A stretch of DNA of 31,723 nucleotides, from positions 1-31,723 of the forward strand of contig NZ_CALNCS010000139.1 in NCBI RefSeq assembly GCF_937875145.1. The letters run 5' to 3'. A program made the translations under genes and the position numbers. The DNA is from Alkalibaculum bacchi (GTDB lineage: Bacteria > Bacillota > Clostridia > Eubacteriales > Alkalibacteraceae). The notes under the pieces are model-generated. The model was not told the origin of the DNA, made no database searches, and saw only the letters and a program-made list of their open reading frames with translations. Every line of letters begins with the position of its first letter. Position 1 is the first letter of the stretch. This document shows positions 23,484 through 31,604 of the stretch, piece by piece.

Positions 23484-25199
23484 TTAAGCTTCCATGAACA
23501 TTCCAATATCGCTTTCTACATCTGTAATGCCACCAATACCAAATGTATCAACTAGTACTTTTGCTACATTAGGAGATAAGAACGCTGGTAGTGTTGGTCC
23601 TAGATGAATGTTCTTTACGCCTAAGTATAGAAGAGCTAAAAGTACAATAACTGCCTTTTGTTCATACCAAGCAATATTATAAGATATTGGAAGGTCATTA
23701 ATATCATTTAATTCGAATACTTCTTTTAGTTTAAGTGCAATTACTGCTAAGGAATAAGAGTCATTACATTGTCCTGCATCTAATACTCTTGGAATGCCAC
23801 CAATATCCCCAAGCTCTAATTTATTATATCTATATTTTGCACAACCAGCAGTTAGAATGATTGTATCTTGTGGTAATTTTTTGGCAAATTCAGTGTAGTA
23901 ATCTCTACCCTTCATTCTTCCATCACAGCCTGCCATAACAAAGAATCTCTTAATAGCACCTGATTTAACAGCTTCTACTACTTTATCTGCTAAGCTAATA
24001 ACTGTAGCGTGAGCAAATCCACCGACAATTTCGCCTTTTTCAATTTGAACAGGAGGTTTGCATTTTTTTGCATGATTGATGATTGCTGAAAAATCTTTTG
24101 GTTTTCCATCTGCTATGTGTTTTACTCCTTCAAAACCTGTAGCTCCAGTAGTGTACATTCTGTCTTTGTATTCTGGTTTTGGAGGTACAAGGCAGTTTGT
24201 TGTCATTAAGATAGGTCCATTAAAACTTTTAAATTCTGTATCTTGTTTCCACCATGCATTTCCATAGTTTCCAACAAAGTGTTTGTATTTTTTGAAAGCA
24301 GGATAATAGTGAGCTGGAAGCATTTCACTGTGAGTGTATACATCTACACCTGTTCCTTCGGTTTGTTTTAATAATTCTTCCATATCTTTTAAATCGTGAC
24401 CGCTTATTAAAATACCTGGGTTTTTATTTACACCAATATTTACTGTAGTGATCTCAGGAGAGCCATAAGTAGATGTATTGGCATTGTCTAATAAAGCCAT
24501 AGCGTCTACACCGTATTTACCACATTCTAATACAAGAGATACTAAATCATCTGCGCTTAAGCTATCATCTAATGTAGCAACTAATGCTTTTTGCATAAAT
24601 ACATTGACCTTTTCATCTCTAGCGCCTAAATTATCTGCGTGTTTCAAATAAGCAGCCATACCTTTTAATCCATAAATCAACAGTTCTCTAAGAGAGCGAA
24701 CATCTTCATTCTCTGTTGCTAGGACACCAACTTTTGGCGCTTTTTCACGTAATTGCTCTGTAGTATATTCTGCTTGGGTATCGTTACTACCTGAGAATAA
24801 ACTAAAGATTTTCTTTAAGATACCTTCTGAATTTACATTGCTAGATCCCCATGTAGCTGCATCGTGTAAATCATTTCCAAGTTTTCCACCGGCTTTTTCT
24901 ACTTGTGCTTTTAGTTCATCTCTCATTAATAAACCTTTTTTAACATTAGCTTCGAAATAATTTTTATCAAAATTTGCATTTGTAATAGTAGAGAAAAGAC
25001 TATTAATGATAAAATCATCTATTTCAGCATTTCGAATACCTAATTCATTTGCTTTTGTACCATAAACGGAAATTCCTTTTAATACATAGATTAATAAGTC
25101 CTGCAATTGTGCTACATTTTCATCCTTGCCACAAATTCCTTTTACCGTACAACCAGTTCCTTTTGCTGCTTCTTGACATTGATAACAAAACATACTCAT
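23484..25199 (-). CDS. hcp: Hybrid cluster protein (hydroxylamine reductase / NO reductase)
   Basis: A 571-residue hybrid cluster protein that reduces nitric oxide or hydroxylamine and serves in nitrosative stress defence. The N-terminal C-x2-C-x8-C-x5-C motif (C5, C8, C17, C23) is the anaerobe-type [4Fe-4S] site. Hybrid-cluster ligand regions are visible: GHDLKDMEELL and THSEMLPAHYYP, TTNCLVPP, VMAGCDGR, TAGCAKYRYN, and DAGQCNDSY. AAGGGG lies 7 bases before the ATG chosen. A residue ~125-145 segment enriched in Ser/Thr/Asp looks like a flexible insert. It stands alone, with no hcr reductase or adjacent regulator gene, and has its own terminator. Confidence 0.96.
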   Translation of the reverse strand: MSMFCYQCQEAAKGTGCTVKGICGKDENVAQLQDLLIYVLKGISVYGTKANELGIRNAEIDDFIINSLFSTITNANFDKNYFEANVKKGLLMRDELKAQVEKAGGKLGNDLHDAATWGSSNVNSEGILKKIFSLFSGSNDTQAEYTTEQLREKAPKVGVLATENEDVRSLRELLIYGLKGMAAYLKHADNLGARDEKVNVFMQKALVATLDDSLSADDLVSLVLECGKYGVDAMALLDNANTSTYGSPEITTVNIGVNKNPGILISGHDLKDMEELLKQTEGTGVDVYTHSEMLPAHYYPAFKKYKHFVGNYGNAWWKQDTEFKSFNGPILMTTNCLVPPKPEYKDRMYTTGATGFEGVKHIADGKPKDFSAIINHAKKCKPPVQIEKGEIVGGFAHATVISLADKVVEAVKSGAIKRFFVMAGCDGRMKGRDYYTEFAKKLPQDTIILTAGCAKYRYNKLELGDIGGIPRVLDAGQCNDSYSLAVIALKLKEVFELNDINDLPISYNIAWYEQKAVIVLLALLYLGVKNIHLGPTLPAFLSPNVAKVLVDTFGIGGITDVESDIGMFMEA

Positions 25200-25234
25200 A
25201 ATAACGCCCCTTTAATATTGTATTTTTTATATAT

Positions 25235-25243
25235 ATTATAACA
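25235..25243 (-). promoter_or_regulatory. Extended -10 element of hcp
   Basis: On the minus strand TGTTATAAT (25243-25235), a TGnTATAAT element ~35 bases before the hcp start. No good -35 at 16-18 bases, so activator dependence is possible. Confidence 0.5.
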
Positions 25244-25287
25244 AATATAACGAAGTGAAACTTTATATATTTTTGTGCTTCATTTTT

Positions 25288-25339
25288 CGATAACCTAAGT
25301 ATAAAGGTTCGTTATAAAGTTATCGGTAACTGAGGTTAC
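25288..25339. promoter_or_regulatory. Cluster of overlapping inverted repeats upstream of hcp
   Basis: Successive half-sites GATAACC, GGTTCGTTAT, GTTATCGGTAAC and GAGGTTACG. GTTATCGGTAAC (25319-25330) is a 10/12 palindrome. CGATAAC/GTTATCG (25288-25294, 25319-25325) and GTAAC/GTTAC (25327-25340) form competing stems. Positioned ~45-100 bases upstream of the hcp -10; plausible regulator-binding sites of unknown family. No FNR-like or Rex-like site seen. Confidence 0.42.
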
Positions 25340-25360
25340 GAAAACTTGTTATTTTTTAAT

Positions 25361-25392
25361 AAAAACAGTGGACGATTCTCAATCGTCCACTG
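25361..25392 (-). terminator. Orphan leftward terminator
   Basis: CAGTGGACGATT/AATCGTCCACTG, a perfect 12-bp stem with a 3-base loop; on the minus strand it is followed by TTTTTATT. No minus-strand gene ends here: the neighbouring gene to the right runs rightward. It implies an unannotated leftward transcript. Confidence 0.75.
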
Positions 25393-25676
25393 CACAGAAT
25401 AGAAATATCTTAAATTATAAACTCAAATATGCCTTTTTTCTCCAATATATAGTATTTATGATATTATATGTTAGGAGATGGCTCGTGTTCATAATAGCAG
25501 GGGATAGATAAAGCTTTCTACACAATCATTCATTCAGTAATAGAAAAGGATTAGAATAAAACAAATGTCAAATTTTATTAATAATTTAAGTAATATTATA
25601 ATTTATTCATAAAAATATGATAAAATAATAACATATTGTATTATATGTATTAAAAAGATAAGCATGGAGGTGAATT
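25393..25676. promoter_or_regulatory. Intergenic region upstream of the molybdenum cluster
   Basis: Very AT-rich. TATAAT at 25597-25602 on the plus strand may drive the downstream operon, but its -35 (TTTATT) is poor. Between 25470 and 25520 a less AT-rich segment (GGAGATGGCTCGTG, GCAGGGGATAG) stands out without forming a recognised riboswitch. No Moco/Tuco RNA motif seen. Confidence 0.3.
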
Positions 25677-26762
25677 ATGAAAAAGCATAAAATTGGTGCT
25701 GTAATTGCAGTAGCAGGAATGTCTTCTAGAATGAAAACCTTCAAGCCATTGATGATTATAGACAACAAAACGATTATTGAAGTAACAGTTGAAAACTATA
25801 AACGTGCAGGAGTTGATGAAATTTTTCTGGTTACAGGATATCGGGGCAATGAAATTGAGGAAGTATTTAAAGATGGAGAGATTCATTTTATAAGGAATAC
25901 AAATTACGATTCAACTCATATGTTTGACTCCATTGTCATGGGTCTTAGACAAATAAGGGACAAAGTGGATTATGCATTTTTATCTCCTGGTGATAGTCCA
26001 TTTGTTCAACAGTTTACGCTAAAAGGAATGATAGAAGAAATAAAAGATGCTCGAATAAAATTAGTACAACCTTCTTATGAAAGTGAGAATGGTCATCCTT
26101 TATTATTAAAAAAAGATGCCTTTAATAAAATACTAGAGCACGATGGCACGATGGGGTTACAAGGCGTAATAAACAAAATGAGGAGTGAATGCAAAAATAT
26201 TTCTTTTATAGATCCTGGAATAATATTAGATGCAGACGTTAATCTTGACTATATAGAACTTTTAGCGTTTAATGACAAAAAAGATTGTCCTGATGTTGAT
26301 ATATGTCGCAAAATTCAAGATTACTTTCATATGACAGATGCTGTAAAACTGCATTCTGATAAAGTCGCGCAAAAGGCTTTAAGCATTTGTGAGTATCTAA
26401 GTGATGAAGGAATATTTCTTGACAAGAAAATAATCCTAGCGGCCAGTTTGCTACATGATATTGCGAAAGGCAGAGCGCACCATGATAAAGTTGGTGCACA
26501 GTGGCTAGAGGATATGGGATATAAAAAAATTGCTCACATTGTATCTGAACATATGGGATTAGAAGAGATTCCCTCCATGATAACCGAAAAGGAAGTTGTT
26601 TTTTTATCAGACAAATTAGTAAAGGAAGACAAATTTGTCCCCCTCGATGAAAGATTTTCGGTTAAAGAAAATATGTACAAGAACGACGAGATTGCGTTGA
26701 AAGCTGTAAAAAGAAAGAAAGAGCAAGCTGAAATTTTGTACAAAATGATATTTAATAATTGA
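25677..26762 (+). CDS. MocA-like nucleotidyltransferase fused to an HD domain
   Basis: A 361-residue fusion. Residues ~5-195 form a MobA/MocA-type nucleotidyltransferase: VAGMSSRMK with Lys23 in the KPLM segment, and FLSPGDSPFV (metal-binding Asp106). MocA members attach CMP to molybdopterin for molybdenum hydroxylases. Residues ~218-350 form an HD phosphohydrolase domain with metal ligands H226, H260-D261 (LLHDIAKG), H268-H269 and H292 (SEHMG). The glycine-rich loop of MobA is altered to AVAGMSSRM, as in the XDH-accessory branch. AGGAGGTGAA precedes ATG. First of three co-directional genes with XdhC-like and MoeA-like products, so maturation of a molybdenum hydroxylase is the likely pathway. 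Confidence 0.9.
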   Translation: MKKHKIGAVIAVAGMSSRMKTFKPLMIIDNKTIIEVTVENYKRAGVDEIFLVTGYRGNEIEEVFKDGEIHFIRNTNYDSTHMFDSIVMGLRQIRDKVDYAFLSPGDSPFVQQFTLKGMIEEIKDARIKLVQPSYESENGHPLLLKKDAFNKILEHDGTMGLQGVINKMRSECKNISFIDPGIILDADVNLDYIELLAFNDKKDCPDVDICRKIQDYFHMTDAVKLHSDKVAQKALSICEYLSDEGIFLDKKIILAASLLHDIAKGRAHHDKVGAQWLEDMGYKKIAHIVSEHMGLEEIPSMITEKEVVFLSDKLVKEDKFVPLDERFSVKENMYKNDEIALKAVKRKKEQAEILYKMIFNN

Positions 26763-26816
26763 AATAAGAGCGAGATCACAATATATATACAACACTAATG
26801 GTAAGGAGAGAAACCA

Positions 26817-27839
26817 ATGGAATTTTTTAAAAAATTACAGCAAATCGATAAGAGCAAGGACAATAGAATCTTAACCATTGTATCAGGTAAGAATATGGAT
26901 TCTAAACTGCTCTTGTCAAATGGAGAAATCGTTTATACGAACAACAATAAAGTAAATTGGCAACAATGGATAGATCAAATTACACAAAACAGTAAAAGTC
27001 AAATAATTACTGTAGGTGATGAAAAAGCGTATATGGAATTTTTAACACAAAAATACAATGTGGTTATATGTGGAGCAGGCCATATTTCAATGCCGATAAT
27101 AAGCATGTGCAAGCTTCTTGACTTGCCAGTGACTGTAATCGATGACAGAACTTCTTTTGCAAATAATGCAAGAAATGCTGGTGCAGACTTGGTGGTTTGT
27201 GAACCTTTTGATAGTGCATTAGATCAAATTAAAGGTGACAATGGCACTTTTTTTGTCATAGTCACAAGAGGACATCGATATGACCAAATCTGTTTGCAGA
27301 AAATAATCCAAAAGGAAAATGCTTATATCGGAATGATTGGTAGCAAAGTGCGTGTTGCCAAGGTCTTAGACTACTTAGAGGAGGAAGGCATTGACAGAGA
27401 AAAACTCAATAAGGTATATACGCCAATCGGATTAAAAATTGGGTCAGAAACTCCTGCAGAAATTGCAGTATCTATTATGGCCCAAATAATAGAAGTAAAA
27501 AACAAGAAGATTGGAACGAGTACTTATAGTAAGGAAATTATGAGCTACATTTTAGATGAAAAATATCAAGATATGCCTAAAGCATTAATTACGATTGTTT
27601 CGAGGCGGGGCTCTGCTCCAAGAGAAGTAGGAACAAAAATGCTTGTATTAAAAGATGGTACCATGATTGGCACAATTGGAGGAGGTTGTGTTGAAGCAGA
27701 CATAAGGCAATCCGCATTTTCATGTATTGATAATCAAGAGTCTAAGTTAGTAAGAGCTGATATGACTGGGGAAGAAGCAGAAGATGATGGAATGGTTTGT
27801 GGCGGAATTGTAGAGCTATTTGTAGAAATCATAAAGTAA
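26817..27839 (+). CDS. XdhC/CoxI-family molybdenum hydroxylase maturation factor with swapped domain order
   Basis: A 340-residue protein of the XdhC family, which binds molybdenum cofactor and aids its sulfuration and insertion into xanthine dehydrogenase-like enzymes. The Rossmann XdhC_C module comes first: VVICGAGHISMPI (82-94), VIDDR, VTRGHRYDQ, YIGMIGSK and GSETPAEIAVSI. The CoxI module comes last: ITIVSRRGSAPREVGTKM (258-275), GTIGGGCVEADIR with Cys291, and a terminal MVCGGIVELFVE. The classic PucA/XdhC order is the reverse. The first ~70 residues (ILTIVSG, SKLLLSNGEIV) look like a shrunken CoxI module, which would make this a duplication. AAGGAGAG precedes ATG; 54 bases separate it from the upstream gene. 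Confidence 0.9.
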   Translation: MEFFKKLQQIDKSKDNRILTIVSGKNMDSKLLLSNGEIVYTNNNKVNWQQWIDQITQNSKSQIITVGDEKAYMEFLTQKYNVVICGAGHISMPIISMCKLLDLPVTVIDDRTSFANNARNAGADLVVCEPFDSALDQIKGDNGTFFVIVTRGHRYDQICLQKIIQKENAYIGMIGSKVRVAKVLDYLEEEGIDREKLNKVYTPIGLKIGSETPAEIAVSIMAQIIEVKNKKIGTSTYSKEIMSYILDEKYQDMPKALITIVSRRGSAPREVGTKMLVLKDGTMIGTIGGGCVEADIRQSAFSCIDNQESKLVRADMTGEEAEDDGMVCGGIVELFVEIIK

Positions 27840-27870
27840 AATTATATGAAATGAGAGGAGACATAGTAAA

Positions 27871-28905
27871 ATGAATCAAATAAAAACGAAAGATGCAGTA
27901 GGTCATATACTCTGTCACGATATTACACAAATCATTAAAGATGTTACGAAAGATGTGGTCTTTAAAAAAGGTCATATTATTAGGGAAGAAGATATACCTG
28001 TTCTCTTGTCTGTTGGCAAAGAAAATCTCTATGTATGGGAAAAACAAGAGGGAATGCTCCATGAAAATGAAGCCGCAGAGATACTTTATGGTATCTGCAA
28101 AAATGAATATATGAAGCCTACTCCTGTAAAAGAAGGAAAAATAGAAATTATTGCAGATACATACGGATTATTTAAATTAGATTCACAAAGGCTTTTTCAG
28201 ATTAACAGTTTAGGAGAAATGATCATAGCCACAAGACATGGCAATACCATTGTCAGAGAAGGAGACAAATTAGCTGGCACAAGGATTATTCCTTTGCTCA
28301 TTGAAGAAGAAAAGATGGTGACGGCTCAAGAGATTGGCGCTGGAAAACCTATCATGTCCATTATGCCCTTTAAGCACAAAAAAGTCGGCATTGTAACAAC
28401 AGGAAGTGAAGTTTTCCATGGAAGAATAAAGGATACCTTTGGTCCTGTAGTTATCGAGAAATTTAAAGAATTTGATGTAGAAATAATGGGTCAAACCATT
28501 GTAGATGATAAAAAAGAGCAAATTACTGCTGCAGTATTGTCATACATAGAAAATGGGGCAGATGTTGTAGCTTGCACTGGTGGCATGAGCGTTGATCCAG
28601 ATGATTGTACCCCTGGAGCTATAAAAGCTACAGGAGCAGAGATTATCACATATGGAGCTCCAGTACTTCCAGGAGCTATGCTATTAGTAGCTTACTATGA
28701 TTACAAGGGCAAAAAAGTACCAATAGTAGGTCTTCCAGGATGTGTTATGTACTCAGACCGTACCATCTTTGATTTAATTCTACCTAGAATTATGGCAGAT
28801 GACACAATCAATAAAGCAGATTTAGACAGACTAGGAGAAGGAGGATTATGTCTAAACTGCAATATATGTACATATCCCAACTGCGGCTTTGGGAAAGGCT
28901 GCTAA
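27871..28905 (+). CDS. MoeA-like molybdopterin-binding protein with Cys-rich tail
   Basis: A 344-residue protein with a MoeA/MogA-type molybdopterin-binding domain. It contains VGIVTTGSEVFHG (~171-183), VVACTGGMSVDPDDCTPGAI with its TGG and Asp residues, and VLPGAMLLV before IVGLPGCVM. Only the N-terminal 40 residues resemble the start of the clostridial accessory family (MNQIKTKDAVGHILCHDI). The last 18 residues hold five Cys (C327, C330, C333, C338, C344) after GEGGL, which could bind a metal or iron-sulfur centre. GAGAGGAGA precedes ATG. Third gene of the cluster, 31 bases after the XdhC-like gene. Possibly an adaptor storing or inserting molybdopterin; no hydroxylase subunit gene is in the window. 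Confidence 0.9.
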   Translation: MNQIKTKDAVGHILCHDITQIIKDVTKDVVFKKGHIIREEDIPVLLSVGKENLYVWEKQEGMLHENEAAEILYGICKNEYMKPTPVKEGKIEIIADTYGLFKLDSQRLFQINSLGEMIIATRHGNTIVREGDKLAGTRIIPLLIEEEKMVTAQEIGAGKPIMSIMPFKHKKVGIVTTGSEVFHGRIKDTFGPVVIEKFKEFDVEIMGQTIVDDKKEQITAAVLSYIENGADVVACTGGMSVDPDDCTPGAIKATGAEIITYGAPVLPGAMLLVAYYDYKGKKVPIVGLPGCVMYSDRTIFDLILPRIMADDTINKADLDRLGEGGLCLNCNICTYPNCGFGKGC

Positions 28906-29007
28906 GAATTTAGTAAATAATATGTATACTTTGTCTTAAAAGACCATTTTTAGTTCATACTTCTTAACTAGAAAATAAAAAACAGGTGGCACAAAGCGGA
29001 GGTTATA

Positions 29008-29850
29008 ATGAAAAAAGTTTTGATATTTGGAGCAGGACAGGCTGGGAGAATGATTGGCAAATTACTTCATGGAAGCTGTGAATTAATTGCATTTACCGAT
29101 AACAATTATAAGAACCTTCCAATAGCTTTAGAGGGTGTCCCTATAATCTCTCCTAATGATATAACCATGAAAAAAGCGGACGCTGTAATTGTTTCAGTAC
29201 TAAACAAGGAAGCATCAGAATGTATCTGTCAACAGCTTATATCAGAAGGAATAAATGAAACAAAGATTTTAAATATTAATAGATTAAGAGAATTGTTTGA
29301 TATTAGGTTATCAACCTTAAGGTTGTTAGCTAAAGAAATCAACGATAAAAATGTAAAAGGAAATGTAGCAGAACTTGGAGTATACAAGGGATATCTTGCG
29401 AGAGAAATAAATACATTGTTTAAGGAACGGAAATTGTATCTTTTCGATACATTCGAAGGTTTTGACTCAAGAGACTTAGAATGTGAAAATCTATATGATA
29501 AGAGTAGATCTAAAAGAGGGGATTTCAGCGACACAAGCATGGAACAAGTAAAAAGTGTATTGCCCTATCCCAATATGGCTGTCTTTTGCAAAGGGTATTT
29601 TCCAGAAACTGCACTTCATGTGGAAGATACATTTGCATTTGTAAGTCTAGATACAGACTTGTATCTACCTACATACAATGGCCTTACATTTTTTTATCCT
29701 CGCCTATCTAAAGGAGGATACATATTAATTCATGACTATAATAGTACTCAATTTCCAAATGTAAAAAAGGCTGTAGAAGATTTTTCGAAAGAACACAATA
29801 TAAGAATCATTCCACTTTGTGACTTACACGGAAGTGTACTTGTCATTTAA
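29008..29850 (+). CDS. Rossmann domain fused to a TylF-type methyltransferase
   Basis: A 280-residue two-domain protein. Residues ~1-95 form a Rossmann-like module, VLIFGAGQAGRMIGKLL, TDNN and a VPIISPND segment, like the N-terminal part of sugar-modifying PglD/CapD-type proteins. Residues ~110-280 match the TylF/macrocin O-methyltransferase family: GNVAELGVYKG at the SAM site, LFDTFEGFD, FVSLDTDLY, and the metal-binding LIHDYN. Such enzymes methylate sugars or small molecules using SAM and a divalent metal. GGAGG precedes ATG. It lies alone between the molybdenum cluster and the symporter, without glycan biosynthesis genes, so the substrate is unknown. Confidence 0.87.
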   Translation: MKKVLIFGAGQAGRMIGKLLHGSCELIAFTDNNYKNLPIALEGVPIISPNDITMKKADAVIVSVLNKEASECICQQLISEGINETKILNINRLRELFDIRLSTLRLLAKEINDKNVKGNVAELGVYKGYLAREINTLFKERKLYLFDTFEGFDSRDLECENLYDKSRSKRGDFSDTSMEQVKSVLPYPNMAVFCKGYFPETALHVEDTFAFVSLDTDLYLPTYNGLTFFYPRLSKGGYILIHDYNSTQFPNVKKAVEDFSKEHNIRIIPLCDLHGSVLVI

Positions 29851-29854
29851 GAAC

Positions 29855-29881
29855 AAGAGCCTTGCATTTTGCAAGGCTCTT
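29855..29881. terminator. Hairpin between convergent genes
   Basis: AAGAGCCTTGC/GCAAGGCTCTT, an 11-bp perfect stem with a 5-base loop, 4 bases after the methyltransferase stop. There is no T-run on either strand, so terminator function is probable but not textbook. Confidence 0.6.
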
Positions 29882-29975
29882 AGCTTGTGAATAGGAAAGT
29901 CTTACTTTTGACTATAGTTTCTAGCTCAGTAATGCTAGTGACTAAGGACGAACGAGTAGAGCTAGCAATGAGCGA

Positions 29976-31358
29976 TTATTTTCTTGTAGCAATTTCAGCT
30001 TCCATTTCTCTTACCTTATTGTCTGGAAGATTATAGAAGAACATAATTGCAAAAGCCACCACTGCAAAAATAAATGGAGCAATAAAGAAGATGTTCTTAA
30101 ATCCTTCGATAATTTCAGGGCTGATGTTTTCTGCTTTTGCATCAAATCCTAATGCAGCAATTCCTGCTGTTAAGATAAGACCACGAACTAAGATACTTAC
30201 CTTAATAGAGAAGCCAGAGAAAGCCATGATAACACCTTTAGTATCTTTACCTGTTTTCCATTGGCTATAAGTAGCACCATTAGAATAGAATGAAGATGTT
30301 AATCCATATGAGAAGCCAAAGAATACTTGCCCAATTCCCATTATAGTAATAACAGCTATTACATTTTGTGCTACAAAATATGCAAGGATAATAGATGCAG
30401 CGTAACCACCCATTCCTAAAAGGTATGTAAGCTTTGTTCCAATCTTTCCTACGATAGAAGGGGATGCAATTGCTCCAATAAATCCTGCAATATTAAATAC
30501 AAGAAGGAATACAGGTTGTAAGGCCATGCTATTTGTTACATAATTAAAGTAATAGAAAGAAGCAGCCATTAATAAATAGTATCCAATTAATTTTGTGAAA
30601 TCTGAAATTACGAATAATACAAGGTTCTTATTAGAAAATACAGACTTAAACATATCTGCTAATGAAGGACCTTTCTTTACTTGAGTTTTTGTGCTAGAAG
30701 CACTTATGGGTTCTTCATATCCTTTAGAAATAGCAAAATGCATATAATAAGCTACCATCATAACTGCTGCGAAAATACCTGCTGTTACAGTAAAGCCAAG
30801 GCTTGATCCTTCTCCAAATATTCCAGTGAAGAATAAGACTACAGGCATAGTCAAGTAAGAAGCCACTACTTTACCTACAGTAGAACCAGCTGCTCTTCTA
30901 CTTGATAAGAAAGCTCTTTCTCTTGGATCGTCTGTTAAAACAGATACAAGAGACATATTCGCAGTCCAAGATACATTCCAAACTGTATGACTGATGATAA
31001 AACCTAAACTAATAATAATTGCGGCAAGTGTAGGGGAGCCAATGTTCGTAAATTGGAATATATAGAATAGCACGACAAATGGTGGTCCAACTAATAACCA
31101 TGAACGGTATTTTCCCCATTTTAGATTGGATTTGTCTAAAAATACTCCTGCAACCAATGAGCTGACAATATCCGCGATTCCAGTGATTGTAGTGATTAAC
31201 ACGACTAAAGCATTTGGAAGCAATGCATAGTTGGTTAAGAACGGTGTAAAATAAGATGTCTCGACGAATGTCATAAAAGAAAAACCAGCATCTGCAATAC
31301 CAAAGAAAGTCTTAATTTTGCTGTTGATTCTTCTACCCGCCTTTTGAATTTTGTCCAT
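29976..31358 (-). CDS. GPH-family (MelB-like) sugar:cation symporter
   Basis: A 460-residue major-facilitator transporter of the glycoside-pentoside-hexuronide (GPH) family. Signature blocks include FFGIADAGFSFMTF, TGIADIVSSLVAGVFLDKSNLKWGKYRSWLL (the conserved GKYR/K-W-G-K loop between helices 2 and 3), and TDDPRERAFLSSRR. About twelve hydrophobic helices are seen, with a central loop near residues 215-245. Family members import sugars or sugar alcohols with Na+ or H+. GAGGAG lies upstream of ATG. Transcribed leftward from a clear promoter with a ~200-base leader. No enzyme neighbours; substrate unknown. Some GPH-like proteins carry non-sugar compounds. Confidence 0.9.
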   Translation of the reverse strand: MDKIQKAGRRINSKIKTFFGIADAGFSFMTFVETSYFTPFLTNYALLPNALVVLITTITGIADIVSSLVAGVFLDKSNLKWGKYRSWLLVGPPFVVLFYIFQFTNIGSPTLAAIIISLGFIISHTVWNVSWTANMSLVSVLTDDPRERAFLSSRRAAGSTVGKVVASYLTMPVVLFFTGIFGEGSSLGFTVTAGIFAAVMMVAYYMHFAISKGYEEPISASSTKTQVKKGPSLADMFKSVFSNKNLVLFVISDFTKLIGYYLLMAASFYYFNYVTNSMALQPVFLLVFNIAGFIGAIASPSIVGKIGTKLTYLLGMGGYAASIILAYFVAQNVIAVITIMGIGQVFFGFSYGLTSSFYSNGATYSQWKTGKDTKGVIMAFSGFSIKVSILVRGLILTAGIAALGFDAKAENISPEIIEGFKNIFFIAPFIFAVVAFAIMFFYNLPDNKVREMEAEIATRK

Positions 31359-31456
31359 TATTTCATCTCCTCTTGTCTGTAAAGCATTACACTTTTACAT
31401 AAAAAAGCACCATGAAATGGAATGAATAATAGAGTATTGCTAGTAAAAACGTAACA

Positions 31457-31479
31457 AAGGTATCGCTTTGCGATACCTT
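31457..31479 (-). promoter_or_regulatory. Leader hairpin of the symporter gene
   Basis: AAGGTATCGC/GCGATACCTT, a 10-bp perfect stem with a 3-base loop, inside the predicted leader. On the minus strand TTTGTTACGTTTTT follows, so it may act as an attenuator. Confidence 0.5.
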
Positions 31480-31575
31480 ATAATAATCACAATAATTTTC
31501 TGTATTCTTACTATATCTTATGTATATTCATAGGTGTCTTTTATACCAAGTGTTGCTCTGCAAATTTATATTTAT

Positions 31576-31604
31576 ATAATATTATATTCAATTAAGATTG
31601 TCAA
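31576..31604 (-). promoter_or_regulatory. Sigma-A promoter of the symporter gene
   Basis: On the minus strand TTGACA (31604-31599), 17 bases, TATTAT (31581-31576). Confidence 0.75.

Noticed and set aside
25393..25676. Molybdenum-cofactor (Moco/Tuco) riboswitch
   Set aside because: The region is almost all A and T and lacks the conserved GC-rich helices expected of that RNA.
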